A stretch of DNA of 64,000 nucleotides from Macquaria australasica (Eukaryota > Chordata > Actinopteri > Centrarchiformes > Percichthyidae). The translations under genes were made by a program, and so were the position numbers. The DNA lies in contig SEMN01000007.1 in the NCBI GenBank assembly GCA_005408345.1, forward strand, positions 3,198,001-3,262,000, written 5' to 3'. Shown one piece after another: positions 50,848-61,441 of the stretch; the stretch's first letter is position 1, and each line of letters opens with the position of its first letter. A model generated the notes under the pieces. It did not search any database and was not told where the DNA came from. It was given only the letters and a program-made list of their open reading frames with translations.

Positions 50848-50873
50848 ACACACACACACACACACACACACAC
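50848..50873. repeat. (CA)n microsatellite
   Basis: Perfect AC run of 26 bases. Confidence 0.93.
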
Positions 50874-53053
50874 GCCTGCATTTCCTGGCTCTCTTAATGG
50901 CATGCTATTTCTTAAAACAGAAATGTCATGAAAATGGTTACAAAGGAAGTTCAGCCAATCTACTCCATCAACAACTGCATTTAGAAAAGGATACATTAGA
51001 CACACACACACAAACACACGCTCATACACATGCATGCACACCCACAGGGTTATTTGTATTCAGCATGCATTACAGATGAGTAAACCCCTTGCATAAAAAA
51101 TCACAGCAACATCATGGTCAATTAGTCTAGGATCATCTTCTCTCAGTCTCACAGCAGAAGTGCTGCGTGCTCAAATATCAATATATACATATATATCAGT
51201 GCTACTCAAACTGGTGTTCTGTAACGGGGCCTTTTTCTCAGGGGCCCACAACAGATTATATTCGATGTACTTATCACCATCACTGGAATCCAAGATCTTG
51301 TTCCATCAAGTCTTCAGTCCCAGTGTTTATTCATTGTCATAACTGATATTGGACAGTTTGTGTGAAGCTTTGCAGGCAGAAGTTGAGGACATCATGAATA
51401 AAACATGATAAAGCACATTCAATTGTTGATAACATTTTTTCTAATACATTATTTATCTATTGATTCTAATTTAGGACCCATTGCTTTGACACAAAACAGG
51501 GATTTATGAGAATGTAGGTCTTGATTTTTAAGATCACAAAATGCTAAATTATATATGTGGCACTTTTTAAGAATAAATATTTATATAACTATGTATGTAC
51601 CACGGTTGTTTTAAAAAAATCATAAATATGTTATGGTCGGGATTTTTCTGTTTTCAAGTATTAATGAACATTTGCTTTTAATTAATTCTTCAGAATCTCT
51701 TAAGACCTTTCTTCATTTTTTTGATTGTTTTGCAAGTTACAGCTGTTTCTACATAATTTCTGTCACAGCGTTGTTTGTGTGAAATGGCATGTCGAGGAGG
51801 TGCAGTATTTTGTCAGTAACAGTGATCATTTTCTCCAGTATGCAACTTTATTAACAGGCCTTATATTCTGTGTAGTCTCAGGACAGCAGGCTTTCTGAAT
51901 TTCCCCTTCTTTTCAGTTGTCAAATAGTTTTTATTCTCTGTTTCATTTAATGCAAATATTTCGATGAAAAATGAATTCCAGGTCTGGACTGTATAAATGA
52001 ACCATCATTCATAACCCGTAGTCTGTCTCTGTTGGACATTTAAGGGATTTAGTGGATTATGCTGTCTCTCTAACTGTGATAGATAGCCTACACCTGCTGC
52101 ATAGTGTAAACTACAAAATTTCCACTTATTCTACTTATCCCTTCTTTCCTCTCTATCTCATCTCGGTCCTCTTCTTCCATCTCTCTTCTGCTCTTCATTT
52201 TTCTCTCTGTTTCTCTATCTTCTATTTTATTTTTTTATTTTCTTGCTTTTCTGAAGAGAGAGTTCATTACAGAAGCTGTGAGGCCGGATCCACAAATCAA
52301 ACTGTGTAAATAAGCAATTTTTTTTCCTGCAGAGCAGTCACTGCTGTTGCCATGGCAATGTGTTGCACATCTCAAGGGTTACCAAGGACAACCTTTTAAG
52401 TGTGTGTCTGCATATGTGAATGCACTATTTTGTACGTGTGTGGGTGGGGTGGGGAGGGGGTTTCAGTTCGCAATGACCAGGCAGAGTGTCTAATTCCTGG
52501 TGTTTCAATCTATTTGATGTACATCTCCTTGCCTTCATGGTATTGTACTATAAACATTGTATGTTGTATAACTCAATTGAAACCACACACGCTTTATTCA
52601 CATTCATATAACTTTATAGCTGATAACAGAATTATGCTACATTGCCTGGCACTTCCATTTCTCTAGTTGTGTTGATACTAGTAACAACTGCTTGCTTCTG
52701 TCGGAGTAAATGCTGTACAGTGTCAAGGTGCTGTGCCATGGCTTGGGTTTGACCAGTCAGCTATATTCAGCAACGGAAAATTCACCCCAATAGTCCCTGC
52801 CTCAGAAGATGGGACTTTTATGGGGGGCCGAAACTATGTCCCAGTGACTAACATAGGTTCAGTACATTTCTGTGATCAAAATGCAGGTGAAATTCCTGCA
52901 AATGATTCCTGGAAAAGCTCCTGCGGTGGAAAGGGCCTGTTAGTTTATGTGGCATTTATCCCAACAATGTACAGTATGTCTACCTGGCAGCTCCAGCACC
53001 AGTGTAGAAACTGTCCATTAGCCCTTTGTTAGCAGAGATGAGGCCGAGTTTGC

Positions 53054-53055
<2 letters not shown>

Positions 53056-53095
<40 letters not shown>
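53056..53095. repeat. (GT)n microsatellite, 40 bases
   Basis: Perfect GT run after a short GCGCG. Confidence 0.96.
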
Positions 53096-53098
<3 letters not shown>

Positions 53099-53672
53099 CA
53101 GACAGACTAATGGACCTGACTGAAATCCAAACACAGGAACTGGCAGGTGATCAATGCTGTTTACTTCTAGGGGGCGATGTGTGCTTCTCTTGGCTGGTGG
53201 AGGGATAGAGACTGTGTGGTATGCAGGGACCGATGGATCAGAAGACTTGAGACATTCAGGTTAATCCTGAAGAAGAGATGCACATTTCATTGAGGCTTAA
53301 AACTTTTATGGTGAAAGGGAAACATCACAGTAGATAATGTCTCACTTTTAAGCCCTCTGCTCTCTGATTTCTATTCTCTGTTCATTTCTTTACTTGTATG
53401 CACAACAGCGGTCTCTGCTGTCCTTGTTTACTTGATACTAGTGAAGACAACTCATTCTCCCCTCTTTCCGTCCGTTAACCCTTCTCTCTCCTCCTTCTCT
53501 TCATCTCTCTCACTCTGATATTATATGTTCAGCAGCCTTTTTTCTCTCACTGTGCACCTAAAATATCAGCTAGAGGGTGACACGGCATGTGGAAAAAGTA
53601 GGATCAGTAATGTGAAATTCATCATCTCTCTCTTCTTCTGTCTCTCTTGCTCCTCTGTTTCCGTCCATCCAG

Positions 53673-53827
53673 AGCGTCAGCTGGCCAACAGTATGACCAG
53701 CAGCAGCTCTCTTCCTCCCAGTGTCAGTGGGATCAGTAAGGAGCTGGCAGAGGTGCGCCACCTTGTTCAGTTCCCAGAGGAGATCGCCTGTATCCTCACC
53801 GAGCAAGAGCAGCAGCTCTATCAACGG
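53673..53827 (+). CDS. plce1: plce1 coding exon F: residues 472-523, start of RasGEF domain
   Basis: Acceptor CCATCCAG at 53672; the exon completes a Glu codon, reads RQLANS, a Ser-rich linker and GISKELAEVRHLVQFPEEIA, and ends CAACGG|GTGGGA in phase 0. [20 protein letters not shown] is the human counterpart. The QFPEE motif and following EQEQQLYQR helix mark the start of the CDC25-type RasGEF domain, which activates Rap1 in mammalian PLC epsilon. Confidence 0.95.
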
Positions 53828-54219
53828 GTGGGAGGAACTTACATGCACAAACACATACCTGGGTCATAAGAATATTTTTTTATAAGCTTCATTGTATTTA
53901 TGTACTGGGTGGATGTTACTGTATTACACAAGAGACTGGGTTCCAGGAAGACGAACATTAACATTAGTGGCCTGTGATTCTTTTTGTGAATGACAACACG
54001 AGGTTTTCTATGCAGAAATTAATCTCTATCTGATGCTCACAAGCACAAAAATGGCTTAAATAAATACATATTAATGCAGATAAAAAGTAGTGTTTTATTG
54101 TGCTGGGTTGGGTTGAACATTTCTTTTAAGAGATGAGAAAAGATGAGGAGAAAAAGTAGTTCATTTCTAAACTGGCAGAATTAATTTGTCTGTCCGTTCC
54201 ATACTGTGTCTGTCTGCAG

Positions 54220-54387
54220 GTCTTTCCCTTGGACTACCTCTGTTTCCTCACTCGAGACCTGGGCAGTCCAGAGTGTCAAACCAAACGCCACCCAAACCTC
54301 AAGGCCTCGCTCTCAGTGCCCACCATGCCTACCCAGAGTGCTCAGCGAAGCAACGCTGTGGAGGACCTGGTGGCACGCTTCAATGAG
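54220..54387 (+). CDS. plce1: plce1 coding exon G: residues 524-579, RasGEF
   Basis: Acceptor TCTGCAG at 54219, donor AATGAG|GTGAGG, 56 codons in phase 0. FPLDYLCFLTRDLGSPECQ matches human LPVDYLCFLTRDLGTPECQ, and AVEDLVARFNE matches ALEDLVMRFNE. The middle (TKRHPNLKASLSVPTMPTQ) is less conserved. This corresponds to the N-terminal helices of the exchange domain, ending just before the strongly conserved helical core. Confidence 0.96.
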
Positions 54388-54479
54388 GTGAGGAGTCTGC
54401 TTCTATAAAATGTGCGTGTTTAGGATTATCATGCTTTATACACAGAGTCAAGCACATAAACACGTGTGTTGAATGAAAA

Positions 54480-54722
54480 ATAGATCGATTAATTGTATAT
54501 TATACTTTTTTTTTTAAATATTAAAGAAAATCTGAAAAATTCCCTTCACAGTTTCCTAAAGTTAAGTGCCCAAGGTGATGTCTTTAAATCACTAGTTTTT
54601 TCCAAATTGCAAAAATATTGCAAATTCTCACAGCTGGAACCTGCAATTTTTTGTAATTTTGCTTGAAAAATCATTTTCTGTTGATCGACTAATCAATTAA
54701 TTGACTATTGTTACAGCTCTAC
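54480..54722 (+). repeat. copy of the ATTAATCGAT-type repeat
   Basis: GCCCAAGGTGATGTCTTTAA, then CACAGCTGGAACC and GATCGACTAATCAATTAATT followed by GTTACAGCTCT: plus-orientation copy lying between exon G and the next exon. Confidence 0.75.
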
Positions 54723-54775
54723 TTCAAATTTAACATCCACGTTTTACCCTTTTTTCTGGTGTGACCTTTTGAAGT

Positions 54776-54876
54776 CTCTTCTTCTTCTTTCTTCTTCTTC
54801 CTTCTTCGTCGTCGTCTTCTTCTTCCTTCTTCTTCCTTCTTTTTGTTCTTGTTCTTCTTCCTTCTTCTTCTTCTGC
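54776..54876. repeat. imperfect (TTC)n trinucleotide tract
   Basis: About 100 bases of TTC and CTTC units, with an internal CGTCGTCGTC stretch near 54807. The Lys/Glu-rich frame on the opposite strand is a by-product. Confidence 0.88.
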
Positions 54877-55917
54877 TGCATTAAGTGCTGTGATCCATCA
54901 TAGTAACCTTGCATAGTCAGCCTATACCTCACATCTCTGGATGAGATCACTTGAGAATTGGTGATACCAATCTATGTGGACCATGTGGAATAGTTGAATG
55001 GTTTGACTCCTGAATGCCTTGAAGAACATTTAAAAAAGACCATATAGAGATGTTATTCATGTTGAAAGAGGGCACTTCTCAACTGTTGGGAAAATATTGA
55101 TAAAAAAAAACAGTGCTTCTCCTGATTTGATGACTGTTTTGAGTGCCCTTTAGTGACCTCCCCTTAATGACATCATCAGAGACAGTGAAAATGCGTGCAT
55201 TGCAATTTGACTTGAATGTGAAGGGTTGCAAAGCATAACAGACCAGTAATTGTGTTTTCCTTCAGCTGGGTTTGCCTTGTTGTATTTGCTGTGAGAGTCA
55301 TACCAACTTATCAGCTCATGACTGAAACGCACACTGTGTGTACACAAGCGCACACGCTCACAGTGGTATAAGTTGGCTAAAGCTACTCTCCCGGGCCTTG
55401 TGTCTTTTCCGGTGAGTGACTCCGAGAATAAACAATCGCAACACTGCACTTCTAAGAAAGAGAAAGTGAGAGAGGCAGAGATTGATTGGAAATTATGATG
55501 TCATCTTTAAGTTGCATGCCTTTCACATCAGCTGGTTTTCATTTAAGTCATCGAGAGGAGAGACGCACAAAAAAATAGTCTCCCAAATGTGCATTGTAGC
55601 CATATATGGGCACAATGGAACGAGAGTCAAATGACATCAGTGATTCTCCCTGTGAAGACACTGATGACACTCAGAAGAGATGAGATACTGTTGGAGTCGT
55701 CTGTCTTAGCTCTGTCTGCATACCATGGTTTGGATACGTTTTCCTGGGATTTTCCCCAGTGATCGTGGACAGCGTTATGTCAAATATTTACGTTAAAAAT
55801 GTGTTAAAGGATCATGCAATTTTTTGAAAGAATTTTCAATTCTTCTTCACCAGGCACTTTTCCTGCTTTTATTCTTCAACACCTCCAACAAACCATTCTT
55901 GGTACTGCTACGAATCA

Positions 55918-56256
55918 AGCTGAAATGATTAGTCGATTAAATGATTGACAAAAAAACTAAAATCCCAGAAACTATTCAATCAATTAATTAAAGCAGTTTT
56001 TAAGCAAAAATGTATGCATTTCAGCTTCTCCAATTGGAATGTTTTCCATTTTTTGAGTCTTCTTTGTAAACTGAAAATCTTTGGGTTTTAGATGGTTCGT
56101 TAAGCAAAAAAGACATTTAAGACGTCACCATGGGATAGAACTTCTGATTCATTTTTTGTCTATTATGGATATTATATAGACCAAGCAATGAATCGATTAA
56201 TTGAGAAAATAATCGATAGATTAACTGATAATGAAAATAATTTAGTTGCAGCCCTA
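55918..56256 (-). repeat. nearly complete copy of the ATTAATCGAT-type repeat
   Basis: Begins GCTGAAATGATTAGTCGATT, has CAGCTTCTCCAATTGGAATG in the middle and ends GATAATGAAAATAATTTAGT plus TGCAGCCCT. It is the fullest copy in the window, in minus orientation. Confidence 0.8.
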
Positions 56257-58142
56257 ATTACGAAAACTTATTCTTTACTGGGTTTTGGTCTCAAATAGAA
56301 GATTTATGTAAAAAAGTGACTATTATGTTGGCAATATGGTAATATCTAGTTAACTGACAACACTACCCTGACCTGGACTGGATCCACAGTTTTGAGATAT
56401 TACATTATTAGCTTTAAGGTCTGACTTCTTTCCTCACACTTGACAGACAACATTTTGTAAATTTAAATTTAATTTTCCCAAAGGCATCAAATGGTTTCAA
56501 TCCTGCTCATTTTCAAGCCTTGTATGGGAGTGAAAGATTATGCAGTTAAGAAGGATAGCACGGCAAGAGAAAATCTGGAGGCAGGGAAGGGTGAGCAGTT
56601 TGGGCCCCTCTGTGTCAGTCCGTAGTGTTCAGCTTTGACAGGGCGAGTACAGCATGTGCTCATGTGTTGAGTTTGTAATAGTTCTCTGTCAACCTTGGTT
56701 ATGTAATTCATGTATCAAGGAGAAACTGACCCTCATAGTTCAACTAATAACACGCGCACAGATGGAGACGGACAGACGGGACAGACAGATGGACACATAT
56801 ACAAACATCAAAGGGGGATCAGCTTGTACCTAGCTCTGGTTATGTGTGTGTGTGTTTGAATTTTGTCATGCTGCCATTGATACCATTGATAACACCTATG
56901 CTATGTATGTAAGGGAGGCTGTTGTTTGAGGAAACTTTTTGCACAACTCCTGTCTGTCCTTCTCTCTTGTTTGCTCTTTTCTGCTCTTCTGCACCATTAC
57001 AGGCTCTCTCTATATATAGTATCGCTTCATATCCTGTCTATTATCTCTCACACACAACACTGAGTACACACTTTTGCTATCTGGAATATCACAAGAGATG
57101 CCAACTCTGTACAACGCCTTGATATTTGGCGATTCAAAAAGCCACTGACGGATGCAGACGGACTGAGTGTTTTAGATGGTGACTAATTCAGCCCAGCTGC
57201 TGACTAGAAGTGACTGATAGCAGATTTTCACGCAAGGCGCACACATCCTGGCAAGCACAGAGCAGGGGAGTAACAGATAAGAGACTGTAGAGCAGCAGGG
57301 TTGTTTGTCAGTAAGTCATATACAGTAGAGTCTAGAAGAAGCTTCTGCACAACTGAAGCATGATGGAGCAAGACGCTGCATCCTTGCCGGCTCCAGGAGT
57401 GATTCTCTGTACCTGGCGCTCTTGTTTCTGATCTCTCTGACAACAGCAACGAGTGAGAAAAGAATTTGTGACTCTGATTAATAAAATCAGCTCATTAAAA
57501 AGCTATCTACTTACTTACAGCGAGTCTGCAAGACCTAGATGAGGTTGTACAGTTTGTATTTTATTGTATAAATGTATTGAGAATGGTTAATTATAGTTAT
57601 AGATGATTATATTCAAGTTTGTTTGTTTTTAGCACTTTTCCTTTGATTGATAGTGACCGTAGAGATAGAGGCAGGAAACATTCAGTGATATGCGTCTTAA
57701 CCACTAGGTTACCTGGAGTCCTATAATTTAAATTAATATACCATTATATCCTATTTGAAATGGTGGAGGGTGGTAAAACACTAAAACCTTCACAAGTTAA
57801 ATGAGATGCTCTTCATACTTTACTATTTAATCAGGTGATCAGTGCAAATAGTAACTAATAAGTTCACATTTAAGTCACCTGGTGAGTTGATCACTCTGCT
57901 AGATAGCTGGATCCCAAAAACAAGTGATGCAACAAGTGTGCAACCCAAGATGCTCCGCCATATTTGTTGTAGTTCAAGGGCAAAAACAATAAAAGTTGTG
58001 TATTATAGCTTTAAACATGAGTGCTGCAATCTCAGAGAACAATCTCAGCACAAGGTACATTTAGTATTTCCAGGTGTCATACAATTGGAGGCGTTCAAAT
58101 TTCCACTTTTTTGGGTGCACATCAATTTCCTCCATGTTGACT

Positions 58143-58460
58143 TAAAAGCTGAGGTTCAATGTTCATTCTTGACCTTGGAAAAAACAGCTGACAAAACAGT
58201 CCCACCATGAGATTCATTTAGTAGCTGTTGTGGAGCTTTCGATCATATCACATGGTCGTCATCAGCAGATGGAGGTGGAACACTTAAAGTGCTCCGGAAA
58301 AATGGAAATTTGAACATCTACACTTCCATGACAAATAGGCAAATAATAGGTGATGTGATATGATAGAAAGCCCCAGAACAACTACTAAATGGACATTGTG
58401 GTGAGGTTGTTTTCCCAACTGCTGTTTTCAAGGTCAAGAATAAATTTTGAACCTCAATTA
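58143..58460. mobile_element. fold-back (inverted-repeat) element, about 320 bp
   Basis: The left arm (about 58151-58254) carries GAGGTTCAATGTTCATTCTT and TTAGTAGCTGTTGTGGAGCT, then TCATATCACATGG. The reverse complement of the right arm (about 58349-58456) reads GAGGTTCAAAATTTATTCTT and TTAGTAGTTGTTCTGGGGCT, then TCATATCACAT. The arms match over roughly 100 bases with scattered changes around a central loop of about 95 bases. It is non-coding. The arm module also occurs at 30105-30400. Confidence 0.7.
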
Positions 58461-59123
58461 CATCTTTAGTTCCACTCAACTGTGTGATACATTTTGTAGG
58501 ATTTGAAAGAAAAGTGGTGCAACTTTAAGTTTTATCGTTTCATGTTTCTCAGTTTGAGTAAATAAAGACTTTACATTAGTGAGAAGACAGTTAACTGTCT
58601 GAGATGGATTACATTTTCACAGTAACCATCCCAACCCTCAGCCCTCCTCGTGCCCATGCTTCTATCACACAGGAATGCATAAACTGGTGTGCTTTCACTC
58701 ATATTAGATAGGGGGGAAAATGTGAGACTTATCAAACCATTACAACACTATTAACATAAGTGAGATTGAAATTATGACAACCAGCTTTTTAGTGTCTGAC
58801 AAATAAAATTCAGCATTTTATCAAAAACTGTGGATTATATGTTTATGAAGTAAGTTGTCATATCTAAGATGTCTGTGTATACTGTGTGTTAAACTGTATA
58901 TACACGTGCCTGAGGTTGATATGTGAGTCTTCATGGTCTAATACCTAGTGCATGTTAATGGGTCTGTATTCTGTACACGGGCAGGGGGTTTGGTTGCATG
59001 ATTTCTGTACTTGCTGGTGAATTAGTTCACTGAGAGGTCAGAGGTGACGTACCAGTGTTTCATCACAGCCTCAAACAAAAACTCTGTGAGTGAAACTAAG
59101 TACTTTGTTACATGTTTCTGAGC

Positions 59124-59373
59124 GTGTGTGTGTGTGTGTGTGTGTTTTTGTGGCTTTATTTAGTTCCTGTGAAGTCAGACTGTGGTGGGCTTTATAGATC
59201 CTTACATAACTCAGTAATAGATCTCTGGGCCAGGGGGATGTTTTTACCGCCTGCAAGGGGGTTAGGGAGTTTCAGTGTGTGTGTGCTTTTATGTATGTGT
59301 GAATACATTCATGAGGCTACATGAATCTTTTCCTGTATTTTGAGTTAGTGTGTGTGTGTGTGTGTGTGTGTGT
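59124..59373. repeat. two (GT)n microsatellites
   Basis: GT runs at 59124-59146 and 59348-59373, separated by ordinary sequence. Confidence 0.92.
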
Positions 59374-60146
59374 TTGTGTGTCAGTCGCAAAGGAAGCTGA
59401 CCCTGATACATATCTGGTTCTTCCATCGTGTCTTTTGCGCATGCTTGAGGGCAGTCAGCGCCGAGACAGAGTGCGGCTGATAGATATCTAATTTCATTCT
59501 TTCTCGTGTGTGTGTTTGTGCGTGTCAGTTTGTGGCCAGCTGGCATGGTCCTGTGCATACATTACCACTTTGGACACAGCTTGCCATACCAGAATTTAAA
59601 AGAGACGAGCACAAGTAAGACCACACACACGCACAATAAAGAGTTTCAGCTGACCGTCATTTGGCCGTGGACTATGTTTCCTGTTCGTTGGGTTTTAACT
59701 TACAGCCTGAAAGTAACACACTAACACACTTACAAGCCATCCTGTCTTTGGGTACATTAAGTCAATGGAGATCATGTAGATTGTCCAATCAGAAATGTCC
59801 ACTATTAAAACATTTTCATGTAGCTGCATGCAGCATATTGCACCAGTACTAAGGCTTATGAGATATTTTAGCACCATTTTTTCAGTTTTTCTTAAAAAAT
59901 ATGTTTATTTTGAATATTAAAAATGGGTATAAATTGAATTTAATAAAGTTAATCCAGAAAAAAAATTGCCTTCTACTAGGTACAGCTTGTCTGTGTTTCG
60001 TGAAGGGTCATGTTTTTACTCATCTGAGTTCTTGGATGATAAAGCTGGTGGAGGAGCAAGGCTTTCAGGAGTATAACTGCTTGTTTATCATGTTTAATGT
60101 GACAGTAACTATTAGTAATATTGTGTGTAAAACTCCGTATCAACAG

Positions 60147-60292
60147 GTTAGTTCATGGGTGACGTGGCTGATCCTGACAGCAGGGTCCATGGAGGAGAAG
60201 AGAGAGGTTTTCTCCTACCTGGTCCATGTCGCTAAATGCTGTTGGAACATGGGAAACTACAACGGTGTCATGGAGTTCCTGGCTGGACTCAG
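60147..60292 (+). CDS. plce1: plce1 coding exon H: residues 580-628, RasGEF core
   Basis: Acceptor ATCAACAG at 60146 (weak pyrimidine tract), donor CTCAG|GTTTTA leaving two bases. WVTWLILTAGSMEEKREVF and the rest up to EFLAGLR are practically identical to human PLCE1 (one clear change, GVME for AVME). This is the most conserved stretch in the window and corresponds to the helices of the CDC25 fold that carry the Rap/Ras contact surface. It is followed by a short intron of 158 bases. Confidence 0.98.
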
Positions 60293-60450
60293 GTTTTAAG
60301 ACACACGCAGACACTAACTCAGATATACTCACATACTGTACACAGAGATGTACATAAGTCATTTCTTGTTTTGTTAATAAATACCTGCACACACTCCCAC
60401 AAAATATGAGGTTTTACCAACGGACATTTGAGATTTTCTTTGTCCTCCAG

Positions 60451-60598
60451 GTCCCGCAAGGTGTTGAAGATGTGGCAGTTCATGGACCAGTCAGACATCG
60501 AGACCATGAGGAGCCTGAAGGATGCTATGGCTCAGCACGAGTCTTCTTCTGAGTACAAGAAGGTTGTGACCAGAGCTCTCAATATCCCAGGATACAAG
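60451..60598 (+). CDS. plce1: plce1 coding exon I: residues 628-677, RasGEF core
   Basis: Acceptor TCCTCCAG at 60450, donor TACAAG|GTAGGT, phase 2 in and 0 out. SRKVLKMWQFMDQSDIETMR and LKDAMAQHESSSEYKKVVTR are near-identical to human, with ALNIPGYK for ALHIPGCK. It continues the exchange-factor helices, including the part that in CDC25 proteins leads to the helical hairpin which opens the GTPase nucleotide site. Confidence 0.98.
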
Positions 60599-60789
60599 GT
60601 AGGTTGCTGTTTATTCCGGTGACGTTTGGGAGTATAATGGTCTAATTGGGTCTCATGTGGGTTAAGGTTAGTCTTTTGTTTCATGACTATAATAGTTTTA
60701 CTTTACTTACTTTATCTGACCACTGGAATGAAAAAATAATGACAGTACAGTAAAAGCCATAACGAGATGTGTTTCTCTCTACGCTGTAG

Positions 60790-60900
60790 GTGGTGCCATT
60801 CTGTGGGGTTTTTCTGAAGGAGCTGAGTGACGCATTGGATGGGACAGCAAGCATCATCAGCCTTAAACCACCCCCAGATAACACAGAGGACTCAATAGAG
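60790..60900 (+). CDS. plce1: plce1 coding exon J: residues 678-714, RasGEF
   Basis: Acceptor CGCTGTAG at 60789, donor ATAGAG|GTACAG, 37 codons in phase 0. VVPFCGVFLKELSDALDG matches human VVPFCGVFLKELCEVLDG. The PFxGxxLxxL pattern is the family signature (PYLGxFLTDL in SOS-type domains). The rest (TASIISLKPPPDNTEDSIE) is a diverged loop. Confidence 0.97.
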
Positions 60901-61031
60901 GTACAGTAAACACCCACAAGCATGCTCAAACATACACACATCTCATAGAAGTGACCCAAGCAGTAGGAATCTGAAATCATGTTAGTATAATTCATCCTGC
61001 TTTGTTTGGTCTGTCCTCCTCTTTTCTCTAG

Positions 61032-61141
61032 TTTGTGTCTGACTACAGCGGCCAGCACAACTTCATGTCGCGGTCTGGTCCAGATGGTCTACATGTCCCA
61101 GAGAAAGAAGCTACTGTCAGCAACATCCTCCAGATTATCAG
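61032..61141 (+). CDS. plce1: plce1 coding exon K: residues 715-751, RasGEF end
   Basis: Acceptor TTCTCTAG at 61031, donor ATCAG|GTACAC leaving two bases. FVSDYSGQHNFMSRSGPDGL aligns with human [20 protein letters not shown], then EKEATVSNILQIIR with EKESTVNSIFQVIR. It ends the RasGEF domain. Confidence 0.96.
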
Positions 61142-61327
61142 GTACACTGCATCTTTGAAAACATGTTTTCAAAACGTCAAGACTATGGAGTGACTCACTG
61201 CACTTTACTTTATCGGTCTGCTTCTCTTCCCACTGGTTGTACCACTTTCCTCTACTCACTATTTTGCTTTGATCTCAAATTTTCTTGCACTTGGCTCTCC
61301 TGTGACTCTCCTCTTCCTGCTCCTCAG

Positions 61328-61441
61328 ATCTTGTAATCGTAGTTTGGAGGCAGAGGATCCTGATGAGGCTACCAGTCCCTCTTTAACTGGCCCATCCCCT
61401 TCGTCCAGAAACAACTCCTTCAGGGACCGCTGCCGCAATCA
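61328..61441 (+). CDS. plce1: plce1 coding exon L: residues 751-789, RasGEF to PH linker
   Basis: Acceptor CTCCTCAG at 61327; it completes an Arg codon and opens SCNRSLEAEDPDEAT, matching human SCNRSLETDEED. A Ser/Pro-rich linker and NNSFRDRCRN follow (human SSLKDKSRW). The donor is CAATCA|GTCAGT (61442-61443), chosen because the two leftover bases CA plus A of the next exon give the Gln of the conserved QF step. A second GT lies four bases on, and its use would break the frame. The linker is probably disordered. Confidence 0.88.

Larger units (their letters stand above)
42171..53672 (+). other. plce1: plce1 intron (11.5 kb) with a candidate internal promoter
   Basis: Contains CA arrays (42631-42682 and three between 43179 and 43532), repeat fragments (44237-44310, 45910-46079, 47287-47410), a GA array (47767-47800) beside a candidate alternative first exon ending at 47950, and a GT array (53056-53095). 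No further coding exon was recognised. Confidence 0.65.
54388..60146 (+). other. plce1: plce1 intron (5.8 kb)
   Basis: Contains two ATTAATCGAT-type repeat copies (54480-54722, 55918-56256), an imperfect TTC tract (54776-54876), a fold-back element (58143-58460) and GT arrays (59124-59146, 59348-59373). No exon recognised. Confidence 0.75.

Noticed and set aside
52733..53032. Open frame of about 100 codons in the intron before exon 53673
   Set aside because: No acceptor in a suitable phase, no family resemblance, and no ATG at its start.
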